Made by a program: the position numbers and the translations under genes
Part shown: piece by piece, positions 22,268-34,349 of the stretch
Numbering within the stretch: the first letter of the stretch is position 1
Layout: each line of letters opens with the position of its first letter
Origin: Parus major
Taxonomy: Eukaryota > Chordata > Aves > Passeriformes > Paridae
Direction of reading: 5' to 3'
Length of the DNA: 64,000 bases
NCBI RefSeq assembly: GCF_001522545.3
Contig: NC_031768.1
Span: 4,601,044-4,665,043 of the forward strand
The notes under the pieces: model-generated
What the model was told of the DNA's origin: nothing
Database searches by the model: none
What the model saw: the letters and a program-made list of their open reading frames with translations, nothing else

Positions 22268-24920
22268 CTTATAATTAATAATAATTAATAATTAATATCA
22301 ATAATAATAGCAGGAATTCCATTCCATGCTCTATCTCCACAGGCAGGGCATAAGAAGACAGGAAAACATACCCTAGAAGCGACCCAAACCAGTGTTTTCA
22401 AGTGGCAAAATGATCCTCTGTCCACAGGAAAAACGTTGTTGCTGGGGGTTTGTCCTGGCAAATAATTGCATGAGCGTTTCACAGTGGGCAGTTCATATTT
22501 TGCTCTCAGCTTGACTCTTTAGGAGGATTTATCCTGAAATATTTTCCCGAAAACTCCTCAAACTCTGCCCAGACTGGCTTAAGTGAACAGCACGTTGCAA
22601 GTAGCTGAGGTAGAGTTTTATTAAAAATTCCATCTAAAAATATTTTGCCCTTTTACAAGTTCTAACTTTCTTTTTCCCATCTGCCTCCTCCACACTTCTC
22701 GCTGGACTTTTCCCACATGTTGTATCCCAGCAGTGAGGTCCACAGTGGCCTTTGCATTTCCCGAGGCTGTAGCACATCTATACATGAACCAGTTCTTGCA
22801 GAGGCACCAGAGCTGTCAGTGCTGCACTAAAATGCCTCCTGTGGCTCTGCTGAACAACTGCCCCCTCTTGCTGTTGGTGCATTTCCACTTCTCCCTGCCC
22901 TCCCCAGAGCATTTCTGCTTGCAATGTTCTTTTTCTTTCCTGTGGGCTGCACCAGTTGAGTGTCTGTAATGCTTATCCTGCTGGAAAGCCTGGAAGCTAC
23001 TACTATTTCCTCATCTATTTTAGGAGTCAGGGTTTTGTCCCTGCCTGCCTGTCCTCACCTTCATTTGTAATTTCCTTTTATTTTTTTTGTGTCCTGGTTT
23101 TTTTCTTTAACACAGTTTTATATCTCTACTCTTTTTTTTTACTTTTTTTTTTTTTCCCTTCACATAGAGTTGTGTTCTTGATCTTTTTCGTCTGCAGGGA
23201 CCAGGGGATCACCTACAAAGTTAATGGAAGAGTTAATGAGGGAATGTAGGAATGCAGTTGGCTGCTATTTTTAGCATGCTTCAACTTATGTAATGATTTT
23301 TTTTTTTTCCCTGTGTGGTATCAAAATAGATACCAAAATACCAAATAGAACTTGGTTTCTGATAAACCTGTTTTATGTCTCAGTGTTTTACAAGAAGCCC
23401 CTGTAGATACTGATACTGCAGCCACCATGATAAAAATAAATACTGGGGATCTGGTCAGGAAAAACTCTCGTGGAAGGCAGCACCTTGGTACCACAAACTT
23501 CTTATGGACAGAGCTGAAACTTGCTTTGTGCAGCAGATTTCAGGACTGTACATTTCAGTTCAGCTTTTATGTTGCTTTCCTTGCTTCTCTCTCAGCATTT
23601 AGGAAGTTAAAAGAGGATAGCAACCGTCGTGCTGGGTGTGTATCACACATTCACTAGGGTATGGTTCTTCTCTCTCTAGTTCCACCTCACAGTTAAAATA
23701 ATGATGTTTTTAAGTTTTGTTGGGTTTTTTTTTACCTTGTAAATGCCTTAGACACACACACATCAGTATTTCATAGCCCTTTTCAGCTCCTGTATGGAGA
23801 TAATGGAGATAATGCAGCTTTTGCAATGTTCTAAGGGAAATTTGAAGAGACAAACTTGAATAAATTGTGAGTTCTACAGACACATGCTCCAAATTGAGTT
23901 AACTGAAACCCTGGGATCCTCACTGGAAGAATGCATCATGAATTATCTTTAGTCTTAATATTAGGTGATAATTGTCTTTAAAACGTTTACTCAAACACAG
24001 TTTAAGCCTTCAGTGAGAACTTCTGGATGGGCCCATCCATGTTTGAGTGGTATTCCACAGCAGGTAGATATTTCTTCCCCAATAAATGAGTTACAAGTAA
24101 ATAACTTCCTGCAACATCTAAGGACTGAATCCAAGGCCGAGCTTAGAGTCTCCACACTATTCCTGGCCAGTGGGTTGCAGTGGATGGTAAATTTTGCATG
24201 TTTCCAAGGAGGAATCTTCCCTCATGGAAGAGATTCCCACTAAGGGTTATTAGCACATTCTGGAGAGACAATCACATCAGGAATTATTTGAGCCAAGAAC
24301 AGCTGGAGAGCACCAGGGAGACATTTGATAGAAGCCAGCCCTGCGCTGAAGCGCTTCTTTGTGCATCCATCTCGCAGCCACTGTCAGGAGGGAGGATTCT
24401 GCAGGGCAGGGACCCCATCTGACCTGGGCCAGATGTTCTGGGCAGCAGTTCCCTCCCTGCAGCACCGTGCTGCAGCTTGGCAGGGATAAAATACTTACCT
24501 GCCTCCCAGGGGCTTTGTGAGGCTTATCCCATGTCTCTACAATGCCACACGAGTTCCAGCCTCTCTGGGAAGCTCCCTGATTAGAAGATTCCTCTCAGAT
24601 TATGAACTCCTGTATGCCATGTTTGGTAGCTGCTTTGAAACCAGTGCTCAGACCCCTGCTGTATTTCATCTCCACCTTCTGCTGCTACCAGAGGAATTGA
24701 GAGGGAGCCTCAGCACACACCTAAAACAGTCCCAGCAGGAATGGGAACATTCAGATGGCTGGTGGTTTCTTGGCAAACTGGTTGGGCAGAGCTTTGTGTC
24801 CCCAGGTAGCACAGCAAATGAATCCAACCTGGAGCCGAGTCACGGGTCCAGGTTCAAGCCAGCACTGCCAACACAGCCCTAATGCCATGTGAACACCACC
24901 CACTGCCCTTCACCTGCAGG
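22268..24920. other. Intergenic sequence upstream of ABCG1, no gene recognised
   Basis: Contains a TTA/AATAAT-rich stretch at 22268-22310 and T-rich runs at 23085-23160 and 23298-23310. No exon, RNA gene or transposon can be supported before the CR1 copy at about 24925. Confidence 0.45.
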
Positions 24921-24924
24921 ACAT

Positions 24925-25240
24925 CAGTGTCTGCAGGGAGGTGTCAGAGGATGAACCACACCCTGCTCTGTGGTGCCCAGAAACGGGACAAGAGGAATGG
25001 GCAGAAATGATGCCCAGGAAGTTCCACCTGAACATGAGGAAGAACTTCTTTCTTCAGCAGTGACTGAGCACTGGTACAGATTGTCCAGAGAGGGTGTGGT
25101 GTCCCTCACTGGAGATATTCCAGACCTATCTGGACACAATCCTGTGCTGTGTGCTCTGGGGTGACCCTGCTGGAGCAGGGAGGTTGGACTTGGTGACCCC
25201 CTGCAGTCCCTCCAGCCTGACCCATCCTGTGATTTAGTGA
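24925..25240 (+). mobile_element. Truncated CR1-type LINE 3' end
   Basis: The plus strand reads gtctgcagggaggtgtcaga, then gatgcccaggaagttccacc, tgaacatgaggaagaacttc, and a 3' end with ggaggttggacttggtgacc. This is the usual order of CR1 3' sequence. It lies about 0.6 kb upstream of ABCG1 exon 1, bordering the CpG-rich promoter region. Confidence 0.85.
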
Positions 25241-25805
25241 TGGTGTGAGCTCTCTGAAATGCAGGTCATTGGTGTGAGGAGTGAATGCATGGAGAATGTA
25301 ACTCAGTGACAACTTTCCTTCCTCTCCGTTCCTGAACTACAATGGCTTTCTCATAAATAAGTGGGCAGGAGCCCCAGGGCCAGAAGAGCTGTCTCGTCCT
25401 CATGAAGCCGGGATGGCACAAGGCGATATGGGGTGGTACTTTTGCTCCCCGTTTCCTCAGGGAATACCTCCGGGAGCCCATCAGGAAGCCTGTCCCATCA
25501 TGGGGACAATGCTGGCTGCCCTCCTCACTTTGTCCCGGCGAGCGACCTTCGGTGCCCCAGTCCCCGGGACAATCGTGTTGGGGCAGAGCGACAGCCACGG
25601 CCACCAGCGGCTTGGGGACACGCTGCCCACCTTTGCCGGTGCCGAGGGTGTCCCGACCCCTCGGCTCTCCCCATCCCCGGGGGGGGCGGGCCGGGGCGGG
25701 GGCGGCCCCAGCTCCATCCCTGCCCGCCCGCCTCCCGCAGCAGTCGGGGAGGAGAGGCGGCACCGGAGGGCTCCTCCGCCAGCAGCCGGGCGGGCAGCGG
25801 TGCAC

Positions 25806-25847
25806 ATGGCATGTCTGATGGCGGCTTTCTCCCTGGGCAGCGCTTTG
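25806..25847 (+). CDS. ABCG1: ABCG1 coding exon 1 (N-terminus)
   Basis: Fourteen codons reading MACLMAAFSLGSAL are followed directly by a GTAAGG donor in phase 0. The peptide closely matches the start of the main mammalian ABCG1 isoform (MACLMAAFS...), and joining it to the exon at 28648 aligns with the mammalian protein without gaps. This match fixes the start, because the frame is also open upstream to an ATG at 25413. The context of this ATG (gcacATGG) is weaker than that of Met23 in exon 2. The exon lies in a CpG-rich promoter region. ABCG1 is a half transporter that dimerises and promotes efflux of cholesterol and other sterols to HDL. This segment is the cytosolic N-terminus. Confidence 0.92.
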
Positions 25848-28647
25848 GTAAGGCGGGCCCTGCCTTCCCTCTGCGGGGCCGCGGAGAGCGCCGGGCGGGG
25901 GGCGAGGTGCGGGGCCGGGGCACGGAGATGGAGCCAGGGCTCCGCGGGGAGCTCCGAGACGCTTCCCGAGGGAAAAGCGGGGTCGGAGGGTGAGCCCGGG
26001 GCCGCGGGGTGCAGGATGTGGGCTGAGGGATGCGGGATGCGGGATGCAGGGTGAGGGATGCGGGATGAAGGATGCGGGATGAAGGATGCGAGTGTGCGAG
26101 CGGCCGGCGGCGCTCGGCGGGACTTGACCGCTGGTTACCTCTGTCTGTAGCTAAGGCGGGGGGATTATCGCCGAGCATGCTCCCTGCGCCGCTGCGCCCC
26201 GCCGGCTTCCCGGCGGATTTGCGGAGGGACCGTAACCTTTGCATAACAGCCGGGGCCGGCGGGGCACGGAGCGGGCAGAGCCCCGGGACCCTCCTGCCGC
26301 TGCCACCGGGCGGGCGCTGCCGTCCCCGCCGGGCTCCGGGAGCGGCCCGGCTCCTCACCGGCTCCATCAAACTACATGGGAAATAGCCCAAAGTGGCCAA
26401 AAGCAGCTGGGCGGTGAGCGCGGGGCTGCGGGGCGGGCGCGGGTCGGGATGCGGGGCTGGGGCAGCAGCGGGGGCACAGCGGGGCTGGGAGCGAGCTGCA
26501 GGTGCTGGAGCAGAGGGGTTCAGCTGTGTCTGTGCCTTCCACACGGCTTGGCCGAGCCTGTGGCTGTCGTAGCCGCGGGATTGACCAGATTTTTCCGAGC
26601 GAAGGTGATCCCGAGACGGGGAGGAGGTTGGACCATCCTCACCCATAGCAGCTGGTCTCTGGAGGAGGCAGATGTGTGAACAGGCAGTTCGGTCCACAAA
26701 GTGGCTGGAATTGTTTAATGTCCCACGAACAAAAGTCTTTGGCTTCGTGCTCTCGGGTGATCGAGTAGTCAGAGGCAAGCAAGGCTCTTGTCCAAAGGAT
26801 ATTTCCTTTTGGATCGATCTAAACTGGAGAAGCTCTGGCTGTCACCTGAATAATCAAGGTGACCTGCTCATTGAGAGTTAGCTTTTGGGCATTCCCTCTG
26901 ATTGTGTGAAGGTGCTCAGTGGTTCCTCAGAACAAAACAGATTCTGAGTGCCAAAGTCAGCCTTGAAAACATTCAGGGAACAATATTGTTAACTCACCTT
27001 CTCTTAGTTTTTAGGGAAGTTCCCCTGCTTTAATTGTTGAGCTCTAAGATGTTTCACATTACTCTTGTTATGTTCAAATTACATACCGTGGCAGTCAGCT
27101 CTTTAAGAATTTGACAGTAAGTGTTACTGGATACCTGACCTCTAAGTAAGTTGAGAGCACGATTAAAATCTCTTTCTTGAGAAAATGTGGTGAGCAGAGC
27201 TGATTATTTTCAGCTAGAACTTGGGGCTCCCAAGTTGTGCTTGAGGAATGTGAAGATGCCAGCTATGGAGTGGTTATGCAGGAATACTTTTTTTCATCAG
27301 TGATTATGTAGGACTGGAGGTTTTTTGATGTTTTTGTCAGCATTCATGACAAGTGAGTGATCTGAGCTGGGCTGCTGTTCCAGCAAAGATGGGAAGACCA
27401 GGAACCATGAGAGGGAAATGGAAGTGGCACAGGGAAGAGGAGGCAGTGTCACTTTTAGCTGAATTAGAGAAATAGAGGGGAGCAGTGGCAGGACCTGCAG
27501 CTCTGTGTTCACGCATTGAGAAGTAGTGCAGCACATCTCTTTCCAAGAGATAACTTTGTAGATTGTTGGGCAGATGTCAGCATGGAAAGCCTGGCACATA
27601 ACCCATCTACAGAAGTCCTTTCCAATACAAATCTGCATTAAAAATACTAAATTTCCTAATAGACAACTGTGCAGATGTTTGGCTCTGCTTATGACATCCA
27701 CCAAGCAACAGATGACAGCTTCAGCTAAAATTCTGTTTAGCTGAAGAAATTTCATGACTGTTTTTCCTTTTGAGCTTACACACATCCTGCTCATATTGGT
27801 GCAAGACACCTGTGCTGGTAAAAGGAATGGGAAAAAAAAATCCAGATTTTGTATACATAATTAAAAAAAAGAAAAAAAAAGAAGAGAAAGGTGGGTGGAA
27901 GGCCATTGTCGTGGTCAGGAGAGGAGGGGAAGGAGACCTTACAGAGTCAGTGGTGCAAGAACTGGAGCAGGGTTTGTGTGTTTATGTACCTGGTAAGATT
28001 TCCATTAGTTATCACTATCAAGCATGGAAAGCACTCGAGGTTTTTGGGTGCAAAGCATTGTGCTTTCCTAAAAGACCTCCAGAAAAGAACTTGTACTGTC
28101 ATCCCAGGTTGCAGAGTCCCCAGAACTATCAGTGCAGGAGAAAATGAGGCATGAAATAGTGCATTTGAAATTCTCAGAAATATAATTTCACCTTTACAGA
28201 AGCATAGGCTGACCCAGAGGAACAGGAGCTCTTAGACATTTTGAGTAGCTGTCTTTTGAAATGTCTGTAAAAAATAACTGTTCAGCCAGCTCCCTTCCCC
28301 CTTCAGCTCTGTCCCAAGCCCTGGAATCAGAGTAACTAGAACCAAATTCCTTGAGTGCATGAGAAACCAAATACAATGGGGACTGAACTTATAAATGTAT
28401 TAATCTGGTGCAAGATCTAAGGAAAACTAGTGCTAAAGGAACTGTATGTGCTGCAAGAGCTCTTTTACCTCTTCTGTCAAGGCTCAGGCAAAAGAACAAA
28501 CAAAAGATTGCTTTATTTTACTCCTCTTTCACCTTTCAGCGCATTACAGCGCCAGATTCTTGTGCTATTTAAAGAATAACTCCTGTGATGGAGAAGGGTT
28601 TGATAGGTGTTCCTAAAGTCTGTGAACTTTCTCCCCTTTCCCTGCAG
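25848..28647 (+). other. ABCG1: ABCG1 intron 1
   Basis: A 2.8 kb intron from GTAAGG to a CCCTGCAG acceptor with a good polypyrimidine tract. The first 0.8 kb is CpG-rich and contains the LXR-element candidate. After about 26.9 kb the sequence becomes AT-rich and ordinary. The 417-codon minus-strand frame over 25525-26778 is a product of high GC content and shows no domain. Confidence 0.85.
26125..26140 (+). promoter_or_regulatory. Candidate LXR response element (DR4)
   Basis: The sequence TGACCGCTGGTTACCT is, on the other strand, AGGTAA-CCAG-CGGTCA: two nuclear-receptor half-sites as a direct repeat with a 4 bp spacer. Each half-site is close to the AGGTTA and CGGTCA half-sites of well-known LXR elements such as the one in ABCA1. 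It lies about 280 bp after the end of exon 1, in the CpG-rich region. ABCG1 is an established LXR target in mammals, so the context fits. Binding is inferred, not shown. Confidence 0.55.
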
Positions 28648-28891
28648 GGTGGCAGCAGCTCTGGTTGCACCATGGCCGAGCCAAAGTCTGTGTGTGTTTC
28701 GGTGGACGAGGTGGTCTCCAATGGCACAGACCCCCAGGACATTCGACTCATGAATGGACACTTAAAAAAAGTGGACAATGCCCTGACAGAAGCTCACAGG
28801 TTCTCCTACCTGCCCCGCAGGCCAGCTGTGAACATCGAGTTCAAAGAACTGTCCTACTCCATCCAGGAAGGGCCATGGTGGAGAAAGAAAG
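28648..28891 (+). CDS. ABCG1: ABCG1 coding exon 2
   Basis: This 244 nt exon lies between a CCCTGCAG acceptor and a GTGAGG donor (phase 0 to phase 1). It encodes residues 15-95 plus the first base of Gly96. It contains [12 protein letters not shown], then [15 protein letters not shown], then [17 protein letters not shown] and EGPWWRKKG, all closely similar to mammalian ABCG1. The last part begins the nucleotide-binding domain. The first eight residues are GGSSSGCT, where mammals have a slightly different sequence of the same length. Met23 (28672) lies in an optimal ACCATGG context and corresponds to a Met conserved in mammals, so a shorter isoform could start here. An upstream frame with stops rules out no alternative first exon. 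Confidence 0.95.
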
Positions 28892-30829
28892 GTGAGGAAA
28901 ACAAAGATTCACCCACAAGAAGCTGTAGATGCAGCAGTTCATACAACTGCTTAATTCTGCCTCCCAATTCTTAAGTATTTGGTGTAAATATAGTATTGCT
29001 GTGCTGCCAAATATCTGTCCTGTGATCTTGCCTGTCTACAATTTATTGTTGAGGGTGGGTAGAGCATGCAGGAGTTTAAAGATGGGGGTGGGGGAAATGA
29101 GGAGGCTTTGTTTTTTCACTCCTGCAATTGGCTGCTTTGTGAGATGGTTGTTTTTTCAGTACTCTTTCAGAACAGCAAGTATCTCAGAATTTCAGAAGGC
29201 ATTAGACCAAGATAAGAACTGTTTTCTTTAAAGGCTGTTTGGAAAAAAAAAATGTTGGGAGCTAGAGGTTTCTCTACAGCTTAGATGGTCTCTCAAAGCT
29301 TATCATTTCTTTGATGAAATCACTGGCTCTTGCTGGGACTGAATGCTGAGGTTCAGTCAAGGACCAGGATGCTCTTTGGGTAACTCCTTTGCTGATACAC
29401 ACTCCAAAGAGTTCACAGCCTGCAACACAGGGTGTTCCAAAATGATAGATATTGGGCACTTCTCAAGGAAGAGAAGTGCTGGGAGTAAGAAGGAATTATT
29501 CAGCTCTCTTCTTTATAGGTTCTTGGTTGATTCCAGTTCTAAAAGGTGATTCTGTCCTTTCTCCTCTGCTTGGCAACAATTCCTTTTATGCCTTCATTTG
29601 CTTTGTGTAACCATGTGTTTCCTAGAGAGTTTTTTGGTGTTTTTTTCTTTGGTGTGTGTGACTAGTCCTCTCTCTCTGAAAGGAAAACTAGGTCGTGCAG
29701 TAAATTCCTGCCAGCAAAAAGAAGTATGCCCAAGAGACAATATTGAAATCTTCAGGAGAATTTTGTGTACTAAATGATATAATTGCCCTTCCTTGAGGAA
29801 TTCACTCCCAGTAATGAAAATTGGTGTGCTTGTGTGCTTTAGTTCTTTTAAGAGATAAGGCCCTGCCAGTGCAGCTCTTACCTGAGCCATACTTGATACC
29901 TGCACTGGCTCTGAAACTATAAATCCACTGCCTTAAAGGTTCCACTTGAAATTGTTTCACAAAGTACTTGGCTGCTGTCTGTAAATTGTGTCATTATCAC
30001 AACACCAAGGCTTCAATAGTCTAAAAATGTGTGGTATGAAAAGCACTGGAGCTGTTGCCATGAACTGTATGGGGACAGGCTGGGCATACAGTTATTCATT
30101 TGTTGAGAGATCTGCAGATTTCATGCTTTAATGGGTTTTTCAACATCCAAACTGTATGTAGACCCACTGGCATTCTTTTAATTGTTTGCTAAAATTACAT
30201 GGAGTCACATTGTCCATAGGAGAACAACTTAGTTTGGCAGCAACTTCGGTGCATTCAAAATTATTCTTTATCTTATCAGAATGAGCACAAAATGTTGAAG
30301 GTTTTTTGTCCTATAAGAAATGGAGCTATGCCAAAATGTCTCATTTAAGATTTAAAAGCTTGAGATTTCTTACTGAATCTCTTTCTCACTGCCCAGAATT
30401 GATTGAGGGGTTCTATACCCAAAACCACTGCAAATTTTCTGACAAGCCTGGGTGACTTGGCTTGAACAAAACAATGTCCTGGCAGACATCCTGGTGCTGA
30501 AAACGACCAGTGGAGGTATTTAGCTCTGGGGTATGGCTGTGGCTGTGTCACCACATCTGGATTTGAAAGAGGAGATTGCTGGCTGGTTGTGTGCAGGGCT
30601 TCAGATCCTCCTCACCTGCTCTCACACCTTGTGTCATCCCTGGGACCACCAAGGACAGCCTCAGAGTGGCTGAGCTGCTGTCTGCCAGCAGGGCTTGGCT
30701 CTCCTCTGCTTGCCAAGCACCTGAAACAGACTTGGGAGGTCTGCACTCAGTGCCAGGAGTGCTCTCACAGCCAGGAAGGTGAATCACGTCGTGTGGCCAA
30801 GGCCATTCCCAGCTGCAGCCGAGTCCTTC
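28892..30829 (+). other. ABCG1: ABCG1 intron 2, first part: nothing recognised
   Basis: AT-rich intronic sequence. I see no exon, RNA gene or clear mobile element in it. Confidence 0.6.
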
Positions 30830-31085
30830 TCCTTCTCCTCATCACTGTGAGCACAGCTGGAATATTGTACCAGTTTTGGGTGCTTCATATCACCAGAGAT
30901 ACTGGGAAGCTGGAAATGGTCTGTCAGAGGGATAAGAAATGGTTCAGGGCACCTACAAAGAGCAGCTGAGGAGTCTGGGCTGCTCCTGCCAATAGGGCCA
31001 GATGATAAATAACAAGAACCTGTGGCCACACACTGCAGTTTGGGGGGGTTAGGGTGGACACCAGGAAATCCATACCTGTTCCCCA
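30830..31085 (+). mobile_element. Degenerate CR1-type LINE fragment
   Basis: The sequence agctggaatattgtaccagt, ttttgggtgcttcatatcac and gcagctgaggagtctgggct resembles the internal 3' third of avian CR1 in plus orientation. A stretch near 31030-31075 (gcagtttggg, gggtggacaccaggaaa) fits the next CR1 segment. It is more divergent than the other copies here and its limits are uncertain. Confidence 0.55.
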
Positions 31086-34000
31086 GGTGGGCTTTCTCCA
31101 TCACAGGGGGTGTGGGACACGTGGCTGAGCAGCTGATCTGATCTGGAGCTGGTGGTTGTCGTGCTTTGAGTAGAAGGCTGGGCCAGGACACCTCCAGAGG
31201 TCTCTGCCTTCAGTGTTTCAGTGAGTTGCTGGTCAGATTATAGAAACCTTCTGGAACCAAACTTTCCTCCCAGTCACGTTCCCTGCTCCAGGGACTGGCT
31301 CAATAGATTGGTTTTAACAGAAAAGATTTTCCATTAGCGAAATAGAAAACCTAAATATTGCCTAAATAATCTCCAATGAAGGTAGGGACCAAACAATTCA
31401 GATTATTTGAATTGTTTTAGGGGTTCTGCAAATAGAATTTTATTTTGTGTGTAATTTGGGATATCTCTGTTCAAACCTGATGGATTTGTAGCTGAGTGCA
31501 TTACATATAAAACTATTCTGAATGCCTTATCCTGGTTTCTGCTCCAGTGGGAAACTGGGACTTTGCAGTTTTGCAATATTGTGCCTCCAAACACTGGTGG
31601 CTGCTGCAGTTCAGCACTCCTTGTAGATTCTTTGTGCTAAAAGTCTCTCTCGTTGCTTTAATGTGAAATATTTGAATTCACTTTTTGTGAGAAGAGTAGC
31701 AGAAAACATGCTGGGGAAAAAAAATGTCTTTCAGTTCACATTGTTCTTGGGTGCTGGTTGTGGTAAGAAGAGATAAGGGATGCTGTTTCAAAAATGTCTT
31801 TTAATTAATGGTGTTTCTATTCTGAAATGGAGCTTGAAAAAGAAAATCTACTATTTCTACATCATTCTCTATGACTGTAATGAATTAGTTAAAACCTTTC
31901 AAGAGTGTTGGATCACAAAGGCAAAAGTACAGTTTCTTTGCAAAGACAATTTGTGCCAGCATGTTGGAGGGGAATTCAACTGAAGAGCAATTCCCTTCAG
32001 TAAAAATGGCATTGCAAAGTAATGTTAAGGTTAGGCTCTAAATTAACAGAAGGAGGAATAATTAGTAGTGCTGCCATTGTGTTCTGTACTTAGCTTGATT
32101 TTTCAGACAATGCAACTCATGGTATGTCATGTCTCTTACTTTTCATTAAAAGCTCAAAGAAAGGTGAATTTGCATTGCTTGTCAACAACAAAGAAGCTAA
32201 ATAAGCCTTAGTAGACTTCAAATTGGAATTTTTTGTTGATTTTTGTCTCAGCCTTAAACTGCTTAATTAAACTATTAATTATCATTTTCTCTTTAAGGAG
32301 GGGCATTTTGATTCTGAGGTTTATATGATAAATGCTGCTCTGCTTATGAGGCTTTAGCAGAGACTGGTGTGACTCTGGAGTTGATTAATTCCTGGTGTAA
32401 TTTCCCCTGAGGTCAGTGGGATTAACAGGGAAGGAATATGGCAGGTCAGTCCTTGATCAAAGCCACTGTGTCTGACCCATCCCATTCAGCAGGAACTGTT
32501 GCCAATACAGGAATTTGGAAGAGGTTAAAGAGGTAAAAAGTTTCAGAAGGTCTCAGCTGACTTTGACATTTTCCCTGTAAAGCTTTTAGGGAATTGTTTC
32601 AACAGGTAGAAACAACACTTCCTTCAGGTTTGAAGGAAAGAGATTTTCGAGTGACTTGTGAGGTTAAGGATCTTCCAGGGTGGAAAATGGGTCTCAGTCT
32701 TTGAATCCAGGCTATATTTGAGCATGTCCTGGGGGTTTGCAAGGGCTCACGATGGCAGAAAGCCCCAGGACTCCTGGAGGAGCTGTTGTGAGAGGGACTG
32801 GCAAAGCCAGAAAAAGGAAACTTCAGCACATTCATTAGAAATAATAGGGTTGCTTAGTCCCAGGATACTTCTTCTTTCTATTAGGATGAGGGACCCAGCT
32901 GGCTTGGAGGGGAAAAGAAAGAGTCTTGTGTTAGATCCAGTGTGGATCCTTAAATGTGAAAAGCAAGATCTGCAGAGCTTTGGAACAAAACAGGGCTGAA
33001 GTTTCACTGTCTTGTCACAAAGTCATTTATCTAAAGGTTGAGAAGGAGATAAAAGTGGGTCTTGGCTTCTGTGCTGTATGTTTAAACTGCAGTTTGAAAT
33101 GTAAATCACAGGAACACAGAGATTGGTTTTACCAGTTCATGGAAAAATGGTGTGTAGGTTTTCCTACTAGGACCACCTGAAAACTGTTTGCAAGAGGATT
33201 TGGTAGAAAAGTCAGTGCCTCGAGTTTCTGTCATTTTTGTTAAAACCACCATGAAATAAACTGAATTGTGGTTTGGGGATGAATTATGTATACTCCCCTA
33301 TACAAAGGGGGCATGAAAAGTACTTTGGAGCTTTCTGCCTGGGTCAAAGTCATTCAGCTTTAAAAAAAAACATGTGTTCTATATATCCATAAAAAGGACA
33401 TGTGTTCTATTATCTCTGGGTGGGTTTGCTATAATATAGGATGGAAATGGAAATATTCTGCCTATATAATTGAGTGCATCCAGGAAGAAAGTAGTAATAA
33501 ATTTACTTGCAGAACACCACAACAACTCAGGGATTGCTTTTTTTTTATTTTATTTTTTTTTCTCCCTCTCACACTTCTCAGTATTCATGGTTAATTAGGC
33601 AACGTTTTAGTTGGAAATTTCTCCGTTGTTATTTTTAGGACTGTAATGAGTCATTTGTGCTGCGTTCGAGTGAAGTTCTGGGAGGATTTGGTCTGGAGTA
33701 ACCTCTGAGGGAATGGGCTCCGGCCGGGTATTTTCATAGAGCAGCTTAGGAGCAGCACAGAAATCAGTGCTCAGCAGAAAAACGCGACATTTCTTATTAT
33801 TTTTGGTTTGTTCTGCTGGCTCAAACGCCGTGGAAACAAACCGGAGAGGTGCTGCTGCCTTTGCTGTCAAGGTTGCAGCTTTGAGCGGTGGGAGGGGAAT
33901 GAAGGACCGGGCTCCTTCTGGATGCTCCGGTGGGGGAACACGGAGCCTTTGGCAGGTTCTTTGGTATTCATGGAAGGAGAAAAGTGGCCGTCACAGCCCG

Positions 34001-34349
34001 AGATAGTGTCAGCAGAACAGCGCGATCCCTGCCTTCCAGCTCCGAGGGCTCAATATTATGTTAATACCGCTCTCTGTAAGATGGAAACTTCAGCCGCTGT
34101 CAAACCATCAGCAGAGATTTAAACAGGCTGGGCTTTGCTGATTTGCCTCGGTGCCGTCTGAGGAATTAGTTCTGGTGCACACACTCGGACAGACCCCTTT
34201 CTTTTTATTTAGTTGGGCGCTTTTTAAAATTTATTTACTTATTTGCAGCATCCTCCGAACGACTTCATCTAAAAGATCTCACCCTCCTCTCATTTCTCCC
34301 ATCCCCTCCGGAGACACCCGAGCCAGAGGAGGGCAGGGGGAGCCGGGCA
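31086..34349 (+). other. ABCG1: ABCG1 intron 2: no gene; CpG-richer from about 33.65 kb
   Basis: Ordinary AT-rich sequence to about 33.6 kb, then a moderately CpG-containing stretch (33650-34180) leading into the 37 bp minisatellite. No exon is recognised. Confidence 0.5.

Larger units (their letters stand above)
25540..26660 (+). promoter_or_regulatory. ABCG1: CpG-rich promoter region of ABCG1
   Basis: GC and CpG content rise sharply around the first coding exon, with several GC-box (Sp1-type) motifs at about 25680-25710 (ggggcgggccggggcggggg). I see no TATA box at a fitting distance, so a dispersed CpG-island promoter is likely. The transcription start cannot be placed from sequence alone. 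The region also contains a DR4 element at 26125-26140 that resembles an LXR response element. Boundaries are estimated by eye. Confidence 0.75.

Noticed and set aside
25525..26778. 417-codon minus-strand frame
   Set aside because: It lies over the ABCG1 CpG-rich promoter region, where stop codons are rare. The peptide is low-complexity and shows no recognisable domain.
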